Of a DNA stretch of 5,388 nt, positions 1-5,325 are shown in pieces. The notes under the pieces were generated by a model. The model ran no database searches. It worked only from the letters and a program-made list of their open reading frames with translations, and had not been told where the DNA came from. Each line of letters starts with the position of its first letter. The stretch's first letter is position 1. This DNA comes from Sulfurimonas sp. (GTDB taxonomy: Bacteria; Campylobacterota; Campylobacteria; Campylobacterales; Sulfurimonadaceae). Position numbers and translations under genes: made by a program. The DNA is taken from NCBI GenBank assembly GCA_021157665.1, contig JAGGWE010000144.1, positions 1 through 5,388 of the forward strand, given 5' to 3'.

Positions 1-127
1 TAGCTTTCATTTTTTCATAAACTTTAGTTTCATCCCACATGCCATAACGCTTAGGTTCATTGTTGATTAGATTGCCTCTCATGGCAAAGTTAGTAGTTGG
101 TAAAAGTAGTGTGTCTTTGTAATCCAT
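1..127 (-). CDS. ileS: Isoleucyl-tRNA synthetase, N-terminal fragment
   Basis: This is the 5' part of a class I aminoacyl-tRNA synthetase that charges tRNA-Ile with isoleucine in the cytoplasm; the gene runs off the left edge. Forty-two codons are visible. The protein begins MDYKDTLLLPTTNFAMRGNL and continues with NEPKRYGMWDE and VYEKMKA, which matches the conserved N-terminal extension of bacterial IleS (MDYKDTLLLP, T.FAMRGNL, W....VYEK). The ATP-binding HIGH motif lies further in and is outside the window. The start ATG is the complement of 125-127, with a GAGG ribosome-binding site at 133-136, five bases upstream. The gene is divergent from the CinA-family gene, with 112 bases between the two starts. 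The identity rests on recognising the N-terminus, not on catalytic motifs. Confidence 0.9.
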   Translation of the reverse strand, partial: MDYKDTLLLPTTNFAMRGNLINNEPKRYGMWDETKVYEKMKA

Positions 128-157
128 CGGTACCTCAAAATAGTATAAAAGTTTTGC

Positions 158-163
158 ATTGTA
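158..163 (-). promoter_or_regulatory. Candidate -10 box for ileS
   Basis: On the minus strand the hexamer TACAAT, five of six matches to TATAAT, would start transcription near 151 and leave a leader of about 24 bases containing the GAGG site. A second candidate, TATACT at 142-147, would start transcription inside the ribosome-binding site and is less likely. Neither has a convincing -35 box. Weak -35 boxes are usual in Campylobacterota, so this remains a tentative choice. Confidence 0.25.
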
Positions 164-193
164 TCTCTTTAGTGTTTAAAACCATCTTTAAAG

Positions 194-202
194 TGCTATA
201 AT
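194..202 (+). promoter_or_regulatory. Extended -10 promoter of the CinA-family gene
   Basis: TGC followed by a perfect TATAAT (197-202) forms an extended -10 element. Only a poor -35 (TTTAAA at 175-180, 16 bp spacer) is present. Transcription would begin near 209, giving a leader of about 31 bases before the ATG at 240. This start site also argues against the in-frame TTG at 216, which would have almost no leader. Confidence 0.6.
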
Positions 203-239
203 ACTTTTATAAAATTTGCTGAAAAAGGCTAGGTATTAC

Positions 240-1328
240 ATGAAACTGCATCTTCTGTTTATTGGTAATAAATTTATATATAATAAATCTCTTCAAGAAT
301 ATGTGATTCGTAAAGTTGAGCAAAAATGTGATTTTATTAGTTCTATTACATATTTCAAAGAGAGTGATAACTCTTTATTTTTATATCTTGAAAATGAATT
401 AAATTTATCAGATAAATTAGTAATAATATCAACAAAACAAAATTTTTCAACAGTGGGTAAACTTATCTCTACTGTTACAAGTGATAATCAGATATTAAAA
501 GAAAATATGCTAATTCCTTCAAATGTAAATGTTTATGAAGAGGGTAGTTATCTATTAGAATATAAAAATTCTATAACAAATGTTATCTCTATGGATGAGA
601 TGAAAAAAATGCCAGAAATATTGATAGAAACAAAAGAGAATAAAGCTACTGTAAATATATTTAACGAAGATAGGGAAAGTGCGATAGCTTTATTAACTCC
701 AATAGCTCAAATGCATGATGTGACTTTAGAAGTGATAACAATAGTTGATGCTTGGTTAAGGGTTGATATAGAGAGTAAAAAATATGGAAACATATCTAAT
801 TTTATAAAATCATCTAAACAGCTACTTCCTAAAAAATTGATAGCTACTTCAAATATTATTGCTTATATCATAGAAGTATTATTTGCAAATCAAAAAAAAG
901 TATCTTTTGCTGAGAGTTGTACGGGTGGACTTCTTAGTTATTATTTTACTTTACATAATGGGGCTTCAAAAATTTTAGATGGTTCTCTTGTTACTTACTC
1001 AAATAAGTTAAAAGATAATTGGCTTGCAGTTGAACATAATACTTTAGAAGAGTTCGGGGCCGTAAGCAGTGAGGTTGTTGAGCAGATGAGTGAGGGTGTT
1101 ATGAATGTTAGTGATGCTGATTATACTATCTCTATAAGTGGAATTGCAGGTGACAATGGTGGAACTGAAGATAAACCTGTTGGAACGGTATATATAAGCG
1201 TAAGAACAAAAGAGATACACAAAGAGGTGCGTTTAAACCTAAATGGAGATAGAAATTATGTACAGCAACAGAGTGTACTAGAAGCTCTTAAAATGCTTAT
1301 AACTATAGATAAAAATATGTTTTTCTAA
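240..1328 (+). CDS. cinA: CinA-family protein: degenerate MoCF-like N-terminus, intact PncC-type amidase domain
   Basis: The 362-residue protein should deamidate nicotinamide mononucleotide to nicotinic acid mononucleotide in pyridine-nucleotide salvage, acting in the cytosol. The C-terminal domain (about 210-355) carries the CinA/PncC hallmarks: AESCTGG at 224-230 with the conserved serine at 226, VTYSN at 251-255, GAVS near 273, and SISGIAGDNGGTEDKPVGT at 298-316, then GDRNYVQ at 336-342. The segment at about 135-195 resembles the KH-like middle domain of CinA. The first 90 residues sit where the molybdopterin-binding (MoCF) domain belongs, but they show GNKFI and STKQNFSTVGK in place of the usual GTELL and GGLGPTxDD, so the pyrophosphatase activity of canonical CinA is doubtful. 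ATG 240 is preferred because AGG at 231-233 lies six bases upstream; an in-frame TTG at 216 would add eight residues. The protein is somewhat shorter than canonical CinA (about 400-420). No terminator follows the stop codon. Confidence 0.88.
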   Translation: MKLHLLFIGNKFIYNKSLQEYVIRKVEQKCDFISSITYFKESDNSLFLYLENELNLSDKLVIISTKQNFSTVGKLISTVTSDNQILKENMLIPSNVNVYEEGSYLLEYKNSITNVISMDEMKKMPEILIETKENKATVNIFNEDRESAIALLTPIAQMHDVTLEVITIVDAWLRVDIESKKYGNISNFIKSSKQLLPKKLIATSNIIAYIIEVLFANQKKVSFAESCTGGLLSYYFTLHNGASKILDGSLVTYSNKLKDNWLAVEHNTLEEFGAVSSEVVEQMSEGVMNVSDADYTISISGIAGDNGGTEDKPVGTVYISVRTKEIHKEVRLNLNGDRNYVQQQSVLEALKMLITIDKNMFF

Positions 1329-1345
1329 ATTTAAGTAAAAATATC

Positions 1346-1374
1346 TTGACAATTAAAATCATTTTGTCTATAAT
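1346..1374 (+). promoter_or_regulatory. Perfect consensus sigma-70 promoter of the tRNA cluster
   Basis: TTGACA at 1346-1351 and TATAAT at 1369-1374 are both exact consensus hexamers, separated by the optimal 17 bp. Transcription should begin near 1381, leaving a leader of about 20 bases before tRNA-Lys. The discriminator after the -10 box contains CGACC, more GC-rich than its surroundings, as is common in stable-RNA promoters under growth-rate control. This is by far the strongest promoter visible in the window and fits high-level tRNA transcription. Confidence 0.92.
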
Positions 1375-1402
1375 TTCGACCTCTTAAACATTTGGAGAAA
1401 AT

Positions 1403-1478
1403 GTCTTGTTAGCTCAGCTGGTAGAGCACGTCACTTTTAATGATGTGGCCGATGGTTCGAATCCATCACAGGACACCA
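1403..1478 (+). tRNA. tRNA-Lys(UUU)
   Basis: A complete 76-nt cloverleaf with CCA encoded at 1476-1478. The acceptor arms GTCTTGT and ACAGGAC pair with two G-U pairs; the D-stem is GCTC/GAGC, the anticodon stem CGTCA/TGATG with one G-U pair, and the T-stem GATGG/CCATC with loop TTCGAAT. The anticodon TTT is at 1436-1438, preceded by the invariant U33 at 1435, and decodes AAA and AAG. It is the first gene after the consensus promoter and is followed by a 118-base spacer, the longest in the cluster. Confidence 0.96.
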
Positions 1479-1520
1479 TTTTTAGATTTATTTCTAAATT
1501 TATGATTTTTATTTTAATCT

Positions 1521-1576
1521 AGGAAAGACTGAATGAGGTATACGCTAAGTATCCGAATGAAGGAATGACGACGAGT
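1521..1576 (+). other. Unexplained GC-richer, partly structured island between tRNA-Lys and tRNA-Val
   Basis: The spacer from 1479 to 1596 is very AT-rich except for this block. The block contains a short hairpin: GG, a bulged T, then ATAC (from GGTATAC at 1536-1542) pairs with GTATCC at 1549-1554 across the loop GCTAA. Three GAATGA repeats flank it, at 1531, 1555 and 1563. The minus strand reads ATTCCTTCATTCGGATAC through the block and is open for about 20 codons, but without a credible start. It must lie within the tRNA precursor transcript. It could be a dispersed intergenic repeat, a processing element or an RNA of its own. I do not recognise it. Confidence 0.35.
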
Positions 1577-1596
1577 AAAACAAAAAGCATTATTTA

Positions 1597-1672
1597 GGGC
1601 GTTTAGCTCAGTTGGTAGAGCGCTACCCTTACAAGGTAGATGTCACAAGTTCGAGTCTTGTAATGCCCACCA
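1597..1672 (+). tRNA. tRNA-Val(UAC), copy 1
   Basis: A complete 76-nt tRNA with encoded CCA (1670-1672). The acceptor GGGCGTT pairs with AATGCCC with one G-U pair, the D-stem is GCTC/GAGC, the anticodon stem CTACC/GGTAG and the T-stem ACAAG/CTTGT with loop TTCGAGT. The anticodon TAC is at 1630-1632. It is identical over all 76 bases to the copy at 1792-1867. Confidence 0.97.
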
Positions 1673-1690
1673 TTTAAAACATTTATATAC

Positions 1691-1767
1691 GCGGTGGTAG
1701 TTCAGTTGGTTAGAATATCTGCCTGTCACGCAGAGGGTCGCGAGTTCGAGTCTCGTCCACCGCGCCA
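1691..1767 (+). tRNA. tRNA-Asp(GUC), copy 1
   Basis: A complete 77-nt tRNA with discriminator G and encoded CCA (1765-1767). The acceptor GCGGTGG/CCACCGC is fully paired. The anticodon GTC is at 1725-1727 in the loop CTGTCAC, closed by the stem TCTGC/GCAGA. It differs from the copy at 2009-2085 only at the 27-43 base pair, which is U-A here and C-G there. It follows tRNA-Val after 18 bases. Confidence 0.97.
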
Positions 1768-1791
1768 CTGTTTTTTAGTTAAATTTTCAAT

Positions 1792-1867
1792 GGGCGTTTA
1801 GCTCAGTTGGTAGAGCGCTACCCTTACAAGGTAGATGTCACAAGTTCGAGTCTTGTAATGCCCACCA
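1792..1867 (+). tRNA. tRNA-Val(UAC), copy 2
   Basis: An exact 76-base copy of the tRNA at 1597-1672, with anticodon TAC at 1825-1827 and encoded CCA. The flanks of the two copies diverge within a few bases, so the gene sequence itself is maintained by selection or gene conversion. The spacer that follows holds a small inverted repeat, CTTTC at 1880-1884 and GAAAG at 1891-1895, which could mark a processing site before tRNA-Glu. Confidence 0.97.
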
Positions 1868-1901
1868 TTGATACAAAACCTTTCGTTTATGAAAGTACAG
1901 T

Positions 1902-1977
1902 GACCCTTTCGTCTAGTGGCCAAGGACATTATCACTTCATGGTAGTAACAGAGGTTCAAATCCTTTAGGGGTCGCCA
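1902..1977 (+). tRNA. tRNA-Glu(UUC) with atypical anticodon arm
   Basis: A 76-nt tRNA with encoded CCA. The acceptor GACCCTT/AGGGGTC, D-arm GTCT/GGAC with loop AGTGGCCAA, four-base variable loop TAAC and T-arm AGAGG/CCTTT with loop TTCAAAT all follow the bacterial tRNA-Glu pattern, and the anticodon TTC is at 1936-1938. The anticodon arm is odd: the stem TTATC/GGTAG contains two G-U pairs, the base before the anticodon (position 33, at 1935) is C where U is nearly invariant, and A32 could pair with U38 to shrink the loop. Tetrapyrrole synthesis by the glutamyl-tRNA route would also depend on tRNA-Glu. It may be functional with lineage-specific decoding properties, or it may be degenerating; the intact rest of the molecule favours function. 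Confidence 0.88.
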
Positions 1978-2008
1978 TTTTTATTGGTGTTTTTCTTATT
2001 ATATATGC

Positions 2009-2085
2009 GCGGTGGTAGTTCAGTTGGTTAGAATACCTGCCTGTCACGCAGGGGGTCGCGAGTTCGAGTCTCGTCCACCGCGCCA
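2009..2085 (+). tRNA. tRNA-Asp(GUC), copy 2
   Basis: A complete 77-nt tRNA, last in the cluster, with anticodon GTC at 2043-2045 and CCA at 2083-2085. It equals copy 1 except for C2036 and G2052, which form the 27-43 pair of the anticodon stem (CCTGC/GCAGG). A run of six T residues begins five bases after the gene and is also present, in similar context, after copy 1. A translated frame through this gene is an artefact. Confidence 0.97.
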
Positions 2086-2110
2086 CTCATTTTTTAATTT
2101 AAATCATAAA
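2086..2110 (+). terminator. Possible weak termination zone after the tRNA cluster
   Basis: Six T residues at 2090-2095 follow the last tRNA directly, but there is no separate hairpin; only the tRNA-Asp T-arm and acceptor helix could serve as the stem. A similar T run after the internal Asp gene evidently does not end the cluster, so this is doubtful. Confidence 0.2.
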
Positions 2111-2224
2111 ATATTTTACAATTCTCATATAAAAATCTCAATTCTAATTATTTCTACACATATTAGTATTTATTGCTTTATCGACAATATTTAAAAAGAT
2201 AAATTAAAGTATATTGATGTAGCA

Positions 2225-2248
2225 TATAAATAGAACAATTTAAGGTGA
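2225..2248 (+). promoter_or_regulatory. Candidate -10 box and ribosome-binding site of the chemoreceptor gene
   Basis: The region 2086-2255 has no gene. TATAAA at 2225-2230 is a plausible -10 box, with transcription starting near 2237; no good -35 box and no clear sigma-28 or sigma-54 promoter is seen. AAGGTGA at 2242-2248 is a strong ribosome-binding site, seven bases before the ATG. The ribosome site is secure, the promoter is not. Confidence 0.4.
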
Positions 2249-2255
2249 TATATAT

Positions 2256-4190
2256 ATGTTTAAAGCACTTAGAAAATTTAAAATTGGTACGGCATTTTCA
2301 TTAGTCATTTTTTTTACGATATTAGTAGTAACTACGGCAGCGTATTGGAAGCTATATAGTGAAAGTAAGTTTCAGTATGAAAATAATTTAAAGAGTAAGG
2401 GAGAATCTATATTAGATTTTGCTGGTGTACTTTTAGAGAGTAGGAATGAGAAATTTTATAGTGGTGAGAGTCCTGAAGTTCCTCAAGTAATTCAAAATGA
2501 AGTATTTAAAAAATTTACTGATATTTCGGATGGGAAAGTTTTTTTTAAACAAGCATCTACAATGCCTATGCTTGAGAGAAATAGAGCCTTAGGATATGAA
2601 GAAGATTTGATAGAGTATTTTAAAGCAAATAGAGAAGTAAAACAACAAGAAAAATTTATTAAAGAGGGTGAAAAAGATTATTATATCTTAGCTCGTCCAA
2701 TGGTTGCAGAAGATAGATGTCTAATGTGTCATCCAACATGGACAATAGGTAATGTTATAGCCGTAGAAGATGTTAAAATTGATTTAATAGATTATCATTC
2801 AGCATTAGATACAAATTTGCTTTTAATGTTAATAAATTGGTTTTTAAATATAGTTCTTGTTATTGTTATAATTCAACTTATGTTTAAATATGAACTTGTT
2901 GATAGAGTATCGAATATTTTGAAGGTTATTTTTAAAATAGAGAATGGTATTTTTGTATTAGATAATGAACTTAAAAGTGAGATTACAGATAAAGGTACAA
3001 GTCAAAATGAGTTTGATAGAATTATTAGGCACTTAAAAAAAGTATCTGATAATCTTCAACCAGTTATGTTTAATGTGGTACAGCAATCTAAAGTTATTAC
3101 ATATAATGCATCTTTCGCAACAGTTAAAGTTAATCAAACTCATAATCTAGCAGCAAGACAAGTTGATGTTGTAAGTTCATCAATAAAATCTATAGATAGT
3201 GTTAATCAAAGTAGTGAAGTATTAAAAGATAAAATGGATGCTTTAAAAAATGATTCTCAAAATACAATAGTAAGTGTACAAGATGGTAAAAAAGTATTAA
3301 ATTCAAATATCAAAAGTACAAATGATGCTTACAATTCTATGGAGATTACTGGTGAGTCTATAGATGGACTTAAGGCTCTTTCAGGAGAAATATCTAATAC
3401 AATAAATTCAATATCAGAGATAGCAGATCAAACAAATTTGCTTGCCTTAAATGCTGCTATTGAAGCTGCTCGTGCAGGTGAACATGGACGAGGTTTTGCT
3501 GTTGTTGCTGATGAAGTTAGAAAACTTGCTGAAAAATCACAGGATAGTGCTAATGTAATTAAGGGCGTTATTAGTAATATAGAACAAGCAATCTCTAAAG
3601 TAACTGAGGATGCTGATTCTACTAAAGTGATTTTTGAAGAGCTTAAAGTTAAAACAGAAGATTTAGAAAATAATTTTGTCTTTATTGAAAATACATTAAG
3701 TACTACTATAAACTCTATAAACGAATTTCAAAGTGAATTTTCTAATCAAACTGACGAACTATTAGTTGTAAATAAGTCACTTTTAGATGTTAATGAACAA
3801 GCTCAAATTACATATAAAAACTCTGAAATTTTAGATTCTATTATATTAGAGATAATGGAACAAAGTAGTAATCTTAAGAGTTTAAGTGATGGTTTTGAAG
3901 TTATTTTAAATAATAGAGAGGCTACAAGAACCATAATATCTCCACCTGTTAAGTGTATTATAGATGTAAATGGATCTAAAGAAGATTGCTATCTTTTTGA
4001 TAAGAGTGAGAGTGGTATCTCATTTTACTTTGTGGAAGAGCGAGTAAAAGCTAATGCATTACAAGATAAGATTATTAATCTAACTCCTAGTGTTGATGGG
4101 TATAGTGAAATAGCACAAACAAGTTATAAAGTAGTTTATATTATTGAACAGAGTGCTGGTAGATGGTTTTGTGGAGCTTCAAAAGTTTAA
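2256..4190 (+). CDS. Methyl-accepting chemotaxis protein with periplasmic c-haem sensor and C-terminal PilZ-like domain
   Basis: This 644-residue inner-membrane receptor should control the CheA kinase. Membrane segments lie at about 10-30 and 188-210. The periplasmic part between them ends with RPMVAEDRCLMCHPTW, whose CxxCH (C155, C158, H159) is a c-type haem attachment site; length, position and surrounding residues match the Tll0287-like (DUF3365) sensor family, linked to redox or gas sensing. A HAMP-like linker follows (about 211-270), then a long coiled coil with the conserved hairpin tip EIADQTNLLALNAAIEAA and FAVVADEVRKLAEKS (388-428), the CheA/CheW contact. After about residue 550 the protein carries REATR (554-558) and DKSESG (582-587), 23 residues apart, which fit the RxxxR and [D/N]xSxxG c-di-GMP motifs of PilZ domains. 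There is no NWETF-type CheR/CheB tether at the C-terminus. Haem attachment would need Sec export of this loop and cytochrome c maturation. Receptor class and haem site are secure; the natural signal is unknown. Confidence 0.93.
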   Translation: MFKALRKFKIGTAFSLVIFFTILVVTTAAYWKLYSESKFQYENNLKSKGESILDFAGVLLESRNEKFYSGESPEVPQVIQNEVFKKFTDISDGKVFFKQASTMPMLERNRALGYEEDLIEYFKANREVKQQEKFIKEGEKDYYILARPMVAEDRCLMCHPTWTIGNVIAVEDVKIDLIDYHSALDTNLLLMLINWFLNIVLVIVIIQLMFKYELVDRVSNILKVIFKIENGIFVLDNELKSEITDKGTSQNEFDRIIRHLKKVSDNLQPVMFNVVQQSKVITYNASFATVKVNQTHNLAARQVDVVSSSIKSIDSVNQSSEVLKDKMDALKNDSQNTIVSVQDGKKVLNSNIKSTNDAYNSMEITGESIDGLKALSGEISNTINSISEIADQTNLLALNAAIEAARAGEHGRGFAVVADEVRKLAEKSQDSANVIKGVISNIEQAISKVTEDADSTKVIFEELKVKTEDLENNFVFIENTLSTTINSINEFQSEFSNQTDELLVVNKSLLDVNEQAQITYKNSEILDSIILEIMEQSSNLKSLSDGFEVILNNREATRTIISPPVKCIIDVNGSKEDCYLFDKSESGISFYFVEERVKANALQDKIINLTPSVDGYSEIAQTSYKVVYIIEQSAGRWFCGASKV

Positions 4191-5299
4191 AGAAAACTCT
4201 TTGTTCCACCTTTGTCATACATATCTTTATATCTAAAAGTGATTAGATTTTGCATGATTGCAAATAAGACCATGAAGTTTAAAAAGCTACTTCCACCATA
4301 ACTAAACATTGGTAGGGGTACTCCAACAACTGGGGCATATCCTATTGTCATAGAGATGTTTACACCCATGTAGATGAAAATCATAAATGATATTGCAATA
4401 GTTACAACTTTTATGTAGTAGTCATTATTAAAGATACTGAGACTTAATAGATGTAGGATTAGCATTATGTATATAAGTATAATTCCTAAAGCACCTAAAA
4501 ATCCACTTCTTTCAACAATGAAAGCAAAAATAAAATCACTTGTTGCAATAGGGAGAAATTTCATTTGTGTTTGAGTTGCTTCATCTTTAGATTTTCCAGT
4601 CCATCCACCAGAACCGATAGCTATAATTGATTGTTGAACATGGTAAGATGGTTTTTCACTTAAAAAGTCTTTGATTCTAACTTTTTGGTAATCATGAAGT
4701 CCATACTCATAAACTATTGGAGATAAAAGTAATACTGCTCCAATAATAGTTGCCCATATTTTCCAATAAACTCCAATGAAAAATAAAACTCCATAACCGA
4801 TAAGAAGTAATACAAGGGCTGTTCCCAAATCTGGTTCTTTTGCAATTAAAATAAATGGTAGTAAAATATAAAAACTAATTTTTAAAAAATCTTTTACTCT
4901 ATAGCCATTTATATCTGGTGGATTTTTATTTATAAGATAAGCTAACATTAGAACTAGGGCAGGTTTTACAAATTCTGATGGCTGGATAGTTGCATTTATA
5001 AAAGGTAGTTCTATCCATCTTTGAGCACCTAATCTTGCATGACCAAAAAACTCAACGGCTAAAAGAAGAGCGATATTTATCCAGTAAATTAAAGGGATTA
5101 ACCAACTCATTCGTCTAATTGGTAGTAAAAATACAAATAAAAATACTAAAATAGAGATTCCAACATAAGCAGTTTGTTTCTCAGCAAGAGCAGGTACAAC
5201 CTCTCCAATAAGCCAATTAGAAGTTAATACTAAAGGTATTATTAGTATTATGGAAAAAAAGTCAAATTGTGCTAAAATACGCTTATCAAATCTCCACAA
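4187..5299 (-). CDS. rodA: Rod-shape-determining peptidoglycan glycosyltransferase RodA (SEDS family)
   Basis: RodA polymerises lipid II into glycan strands for lateral wall growth, working in the inner membrane with a class B PBP (PBP2) and the MreBCD complex. The protein is almost entirely hydrophobic, with about ten membrane segments. SEDS landmarks, numbered from the TTG start: GAQRWIEL near 91-98, QPSEFVK at 106-112, KEPDLGTA at 154-161, SDFIFAF with the catalytic aspartate D255, and GYAPVVGVPLPMFSYGGSS at 320-338. The last signature, especially GVPLPMFSYGGSS, separates RodA/FtsW from other families, and the short N-terminus WRFDKRILAQFDFF favours RodA over FtsW. The TTG at 5297-5299 is chosen as start: it has GGAG eight bases upstream (5308-5311) and gives 370 residues, the length of E. 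coli RodA. An ATG at 5333-5335 would add 12 residues but has no ribosome-binding site and lies inside a likely promoter. The partner PBP2 is not in view. Confidence 0.93.
   Translation of the reverse strand: MWRFDKRILAQFDFFSIILIIPLVLTSNWLIGEVVPALAEKQTAYVGISILVFLFVFLLPIRRMSWLIPLIYWINIALLLAVEFFGHARLGAQRWIELPFINATIQPSEFVKPALVLMLAYLINKNPPDINGYRVKDFLKISFYILLPFILIAKEPDLGTALVLLLIGYGVLFFIGVYWKIWATIIGAVLLLSPIVYEYGLHDYQKVRIKDFLSEKPSYHVQQSIIAIGSGGWTGKSKDEATQTQMKFLPIATSDFIFAFIVERSGFLGALGIILIYIMLILHLLSLSIFNNDYYIKVVTIAISFMIFIYMGVNISMTIGYAPVVGVPLPMFSYGGSSFLNFMVLFAIMQNLITFRYKDMYDKGGTKSFL
5270..5278 (+). promoter_or_regulatory. Candidate extended -10 promoter for the right-edge gene
   Basis: TGC followed by TAAAAT (5273-5278), inside the 5' end of rodA and on the opposite strand, resembles the TGCTATAATAC element before the CinA-family gene. 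Transcription would begin near 5285 and give a leader of about 65 bases before the ATG at 5351. No -35 box is clear. Confidence 0.4.
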
Positions 5300-5325
5300 A
5301 GAAAGAACTCCAAAATTTTTTAGAA

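Larger units (their letters stand above)
1597..2110 (+). repeat. Duplicated Val-Asp tRNA unit (Val-Asp, then Val-Glu-Asp)
   Basis: Two identical tRNA-Val genes and two near-identical tRNA-Asp genes lie in the order Val-Asp-Val-Glu-Asp. Similarity extends past the Asp genes: both are preceded by a TTATATA-like stretch and followed by CACT, a six-T run and a TTAAAT-like tract. This suggests an old tandem duplication of the unit, with tRNA-Glu either gained in the second unit or lost from the first. The Val flanks have diverged. Confidence 0.7.

Noticed and set aside
216..239. TTG 216 as an upstream start for the CinA-family gene
   Set aside because: It lies about 7 bases from the predicted transcription start and lacks a ribosome-binding site; ATG 240 has AGG at good spacing and gives the expected N-terminus.
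1394..1412. GGAG followed by a three-codon frame (ATG TCT TGT TAG) at the 5' end of tRNA-Lys
   Set aside because: The spacing of three bases is too short, and the ATG overlaps the tRNA acceptor stem; it is best explained by chance.
1481..1498. Inverted repeat TTTAGA/TCTAAA after tRNA-Lys as a terminator
   Set aside because: The six-pair stem has a single G-C pair and no clean T-tract directly after it. Terminating here would cut off the rest of the tRNA cluster, which has no promoter of its own that I can see.
1597..2085. Regularly spaced repeats that might suggest a CRISPR-like array
   Set aside because: The repeats are complete tRNA genes with clear cloverleaves and encoded CCA, not short direct repeats with uniform spacers.
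1403..2085. Possible integrative-element attachment site in the tRNA cluster
   Set aside because: No integrase gene and no isolated repeat of a tRNA 3' end is visible; all repeated tRNA ends belong to full-length tRNA genes.
2012..2194. 60-codon plus-strand frame reading through tRNA-Asp copy 2
   Set aside because: Its first part is a translation of the tRNA sequence and the rest is AT-rich intergenic DNA. It has no ribosome-binding site and is a common false gene call.
4184..4202. Overlapping small inverted repeats AGTTT/AAACT and AAAGA/TCTTT at the convergent gene ends as a bidirectional terminator
   Set aside because: The stems are only five pairs, mutually exclusive and AT-rich, and no T-tract follows on either strand.
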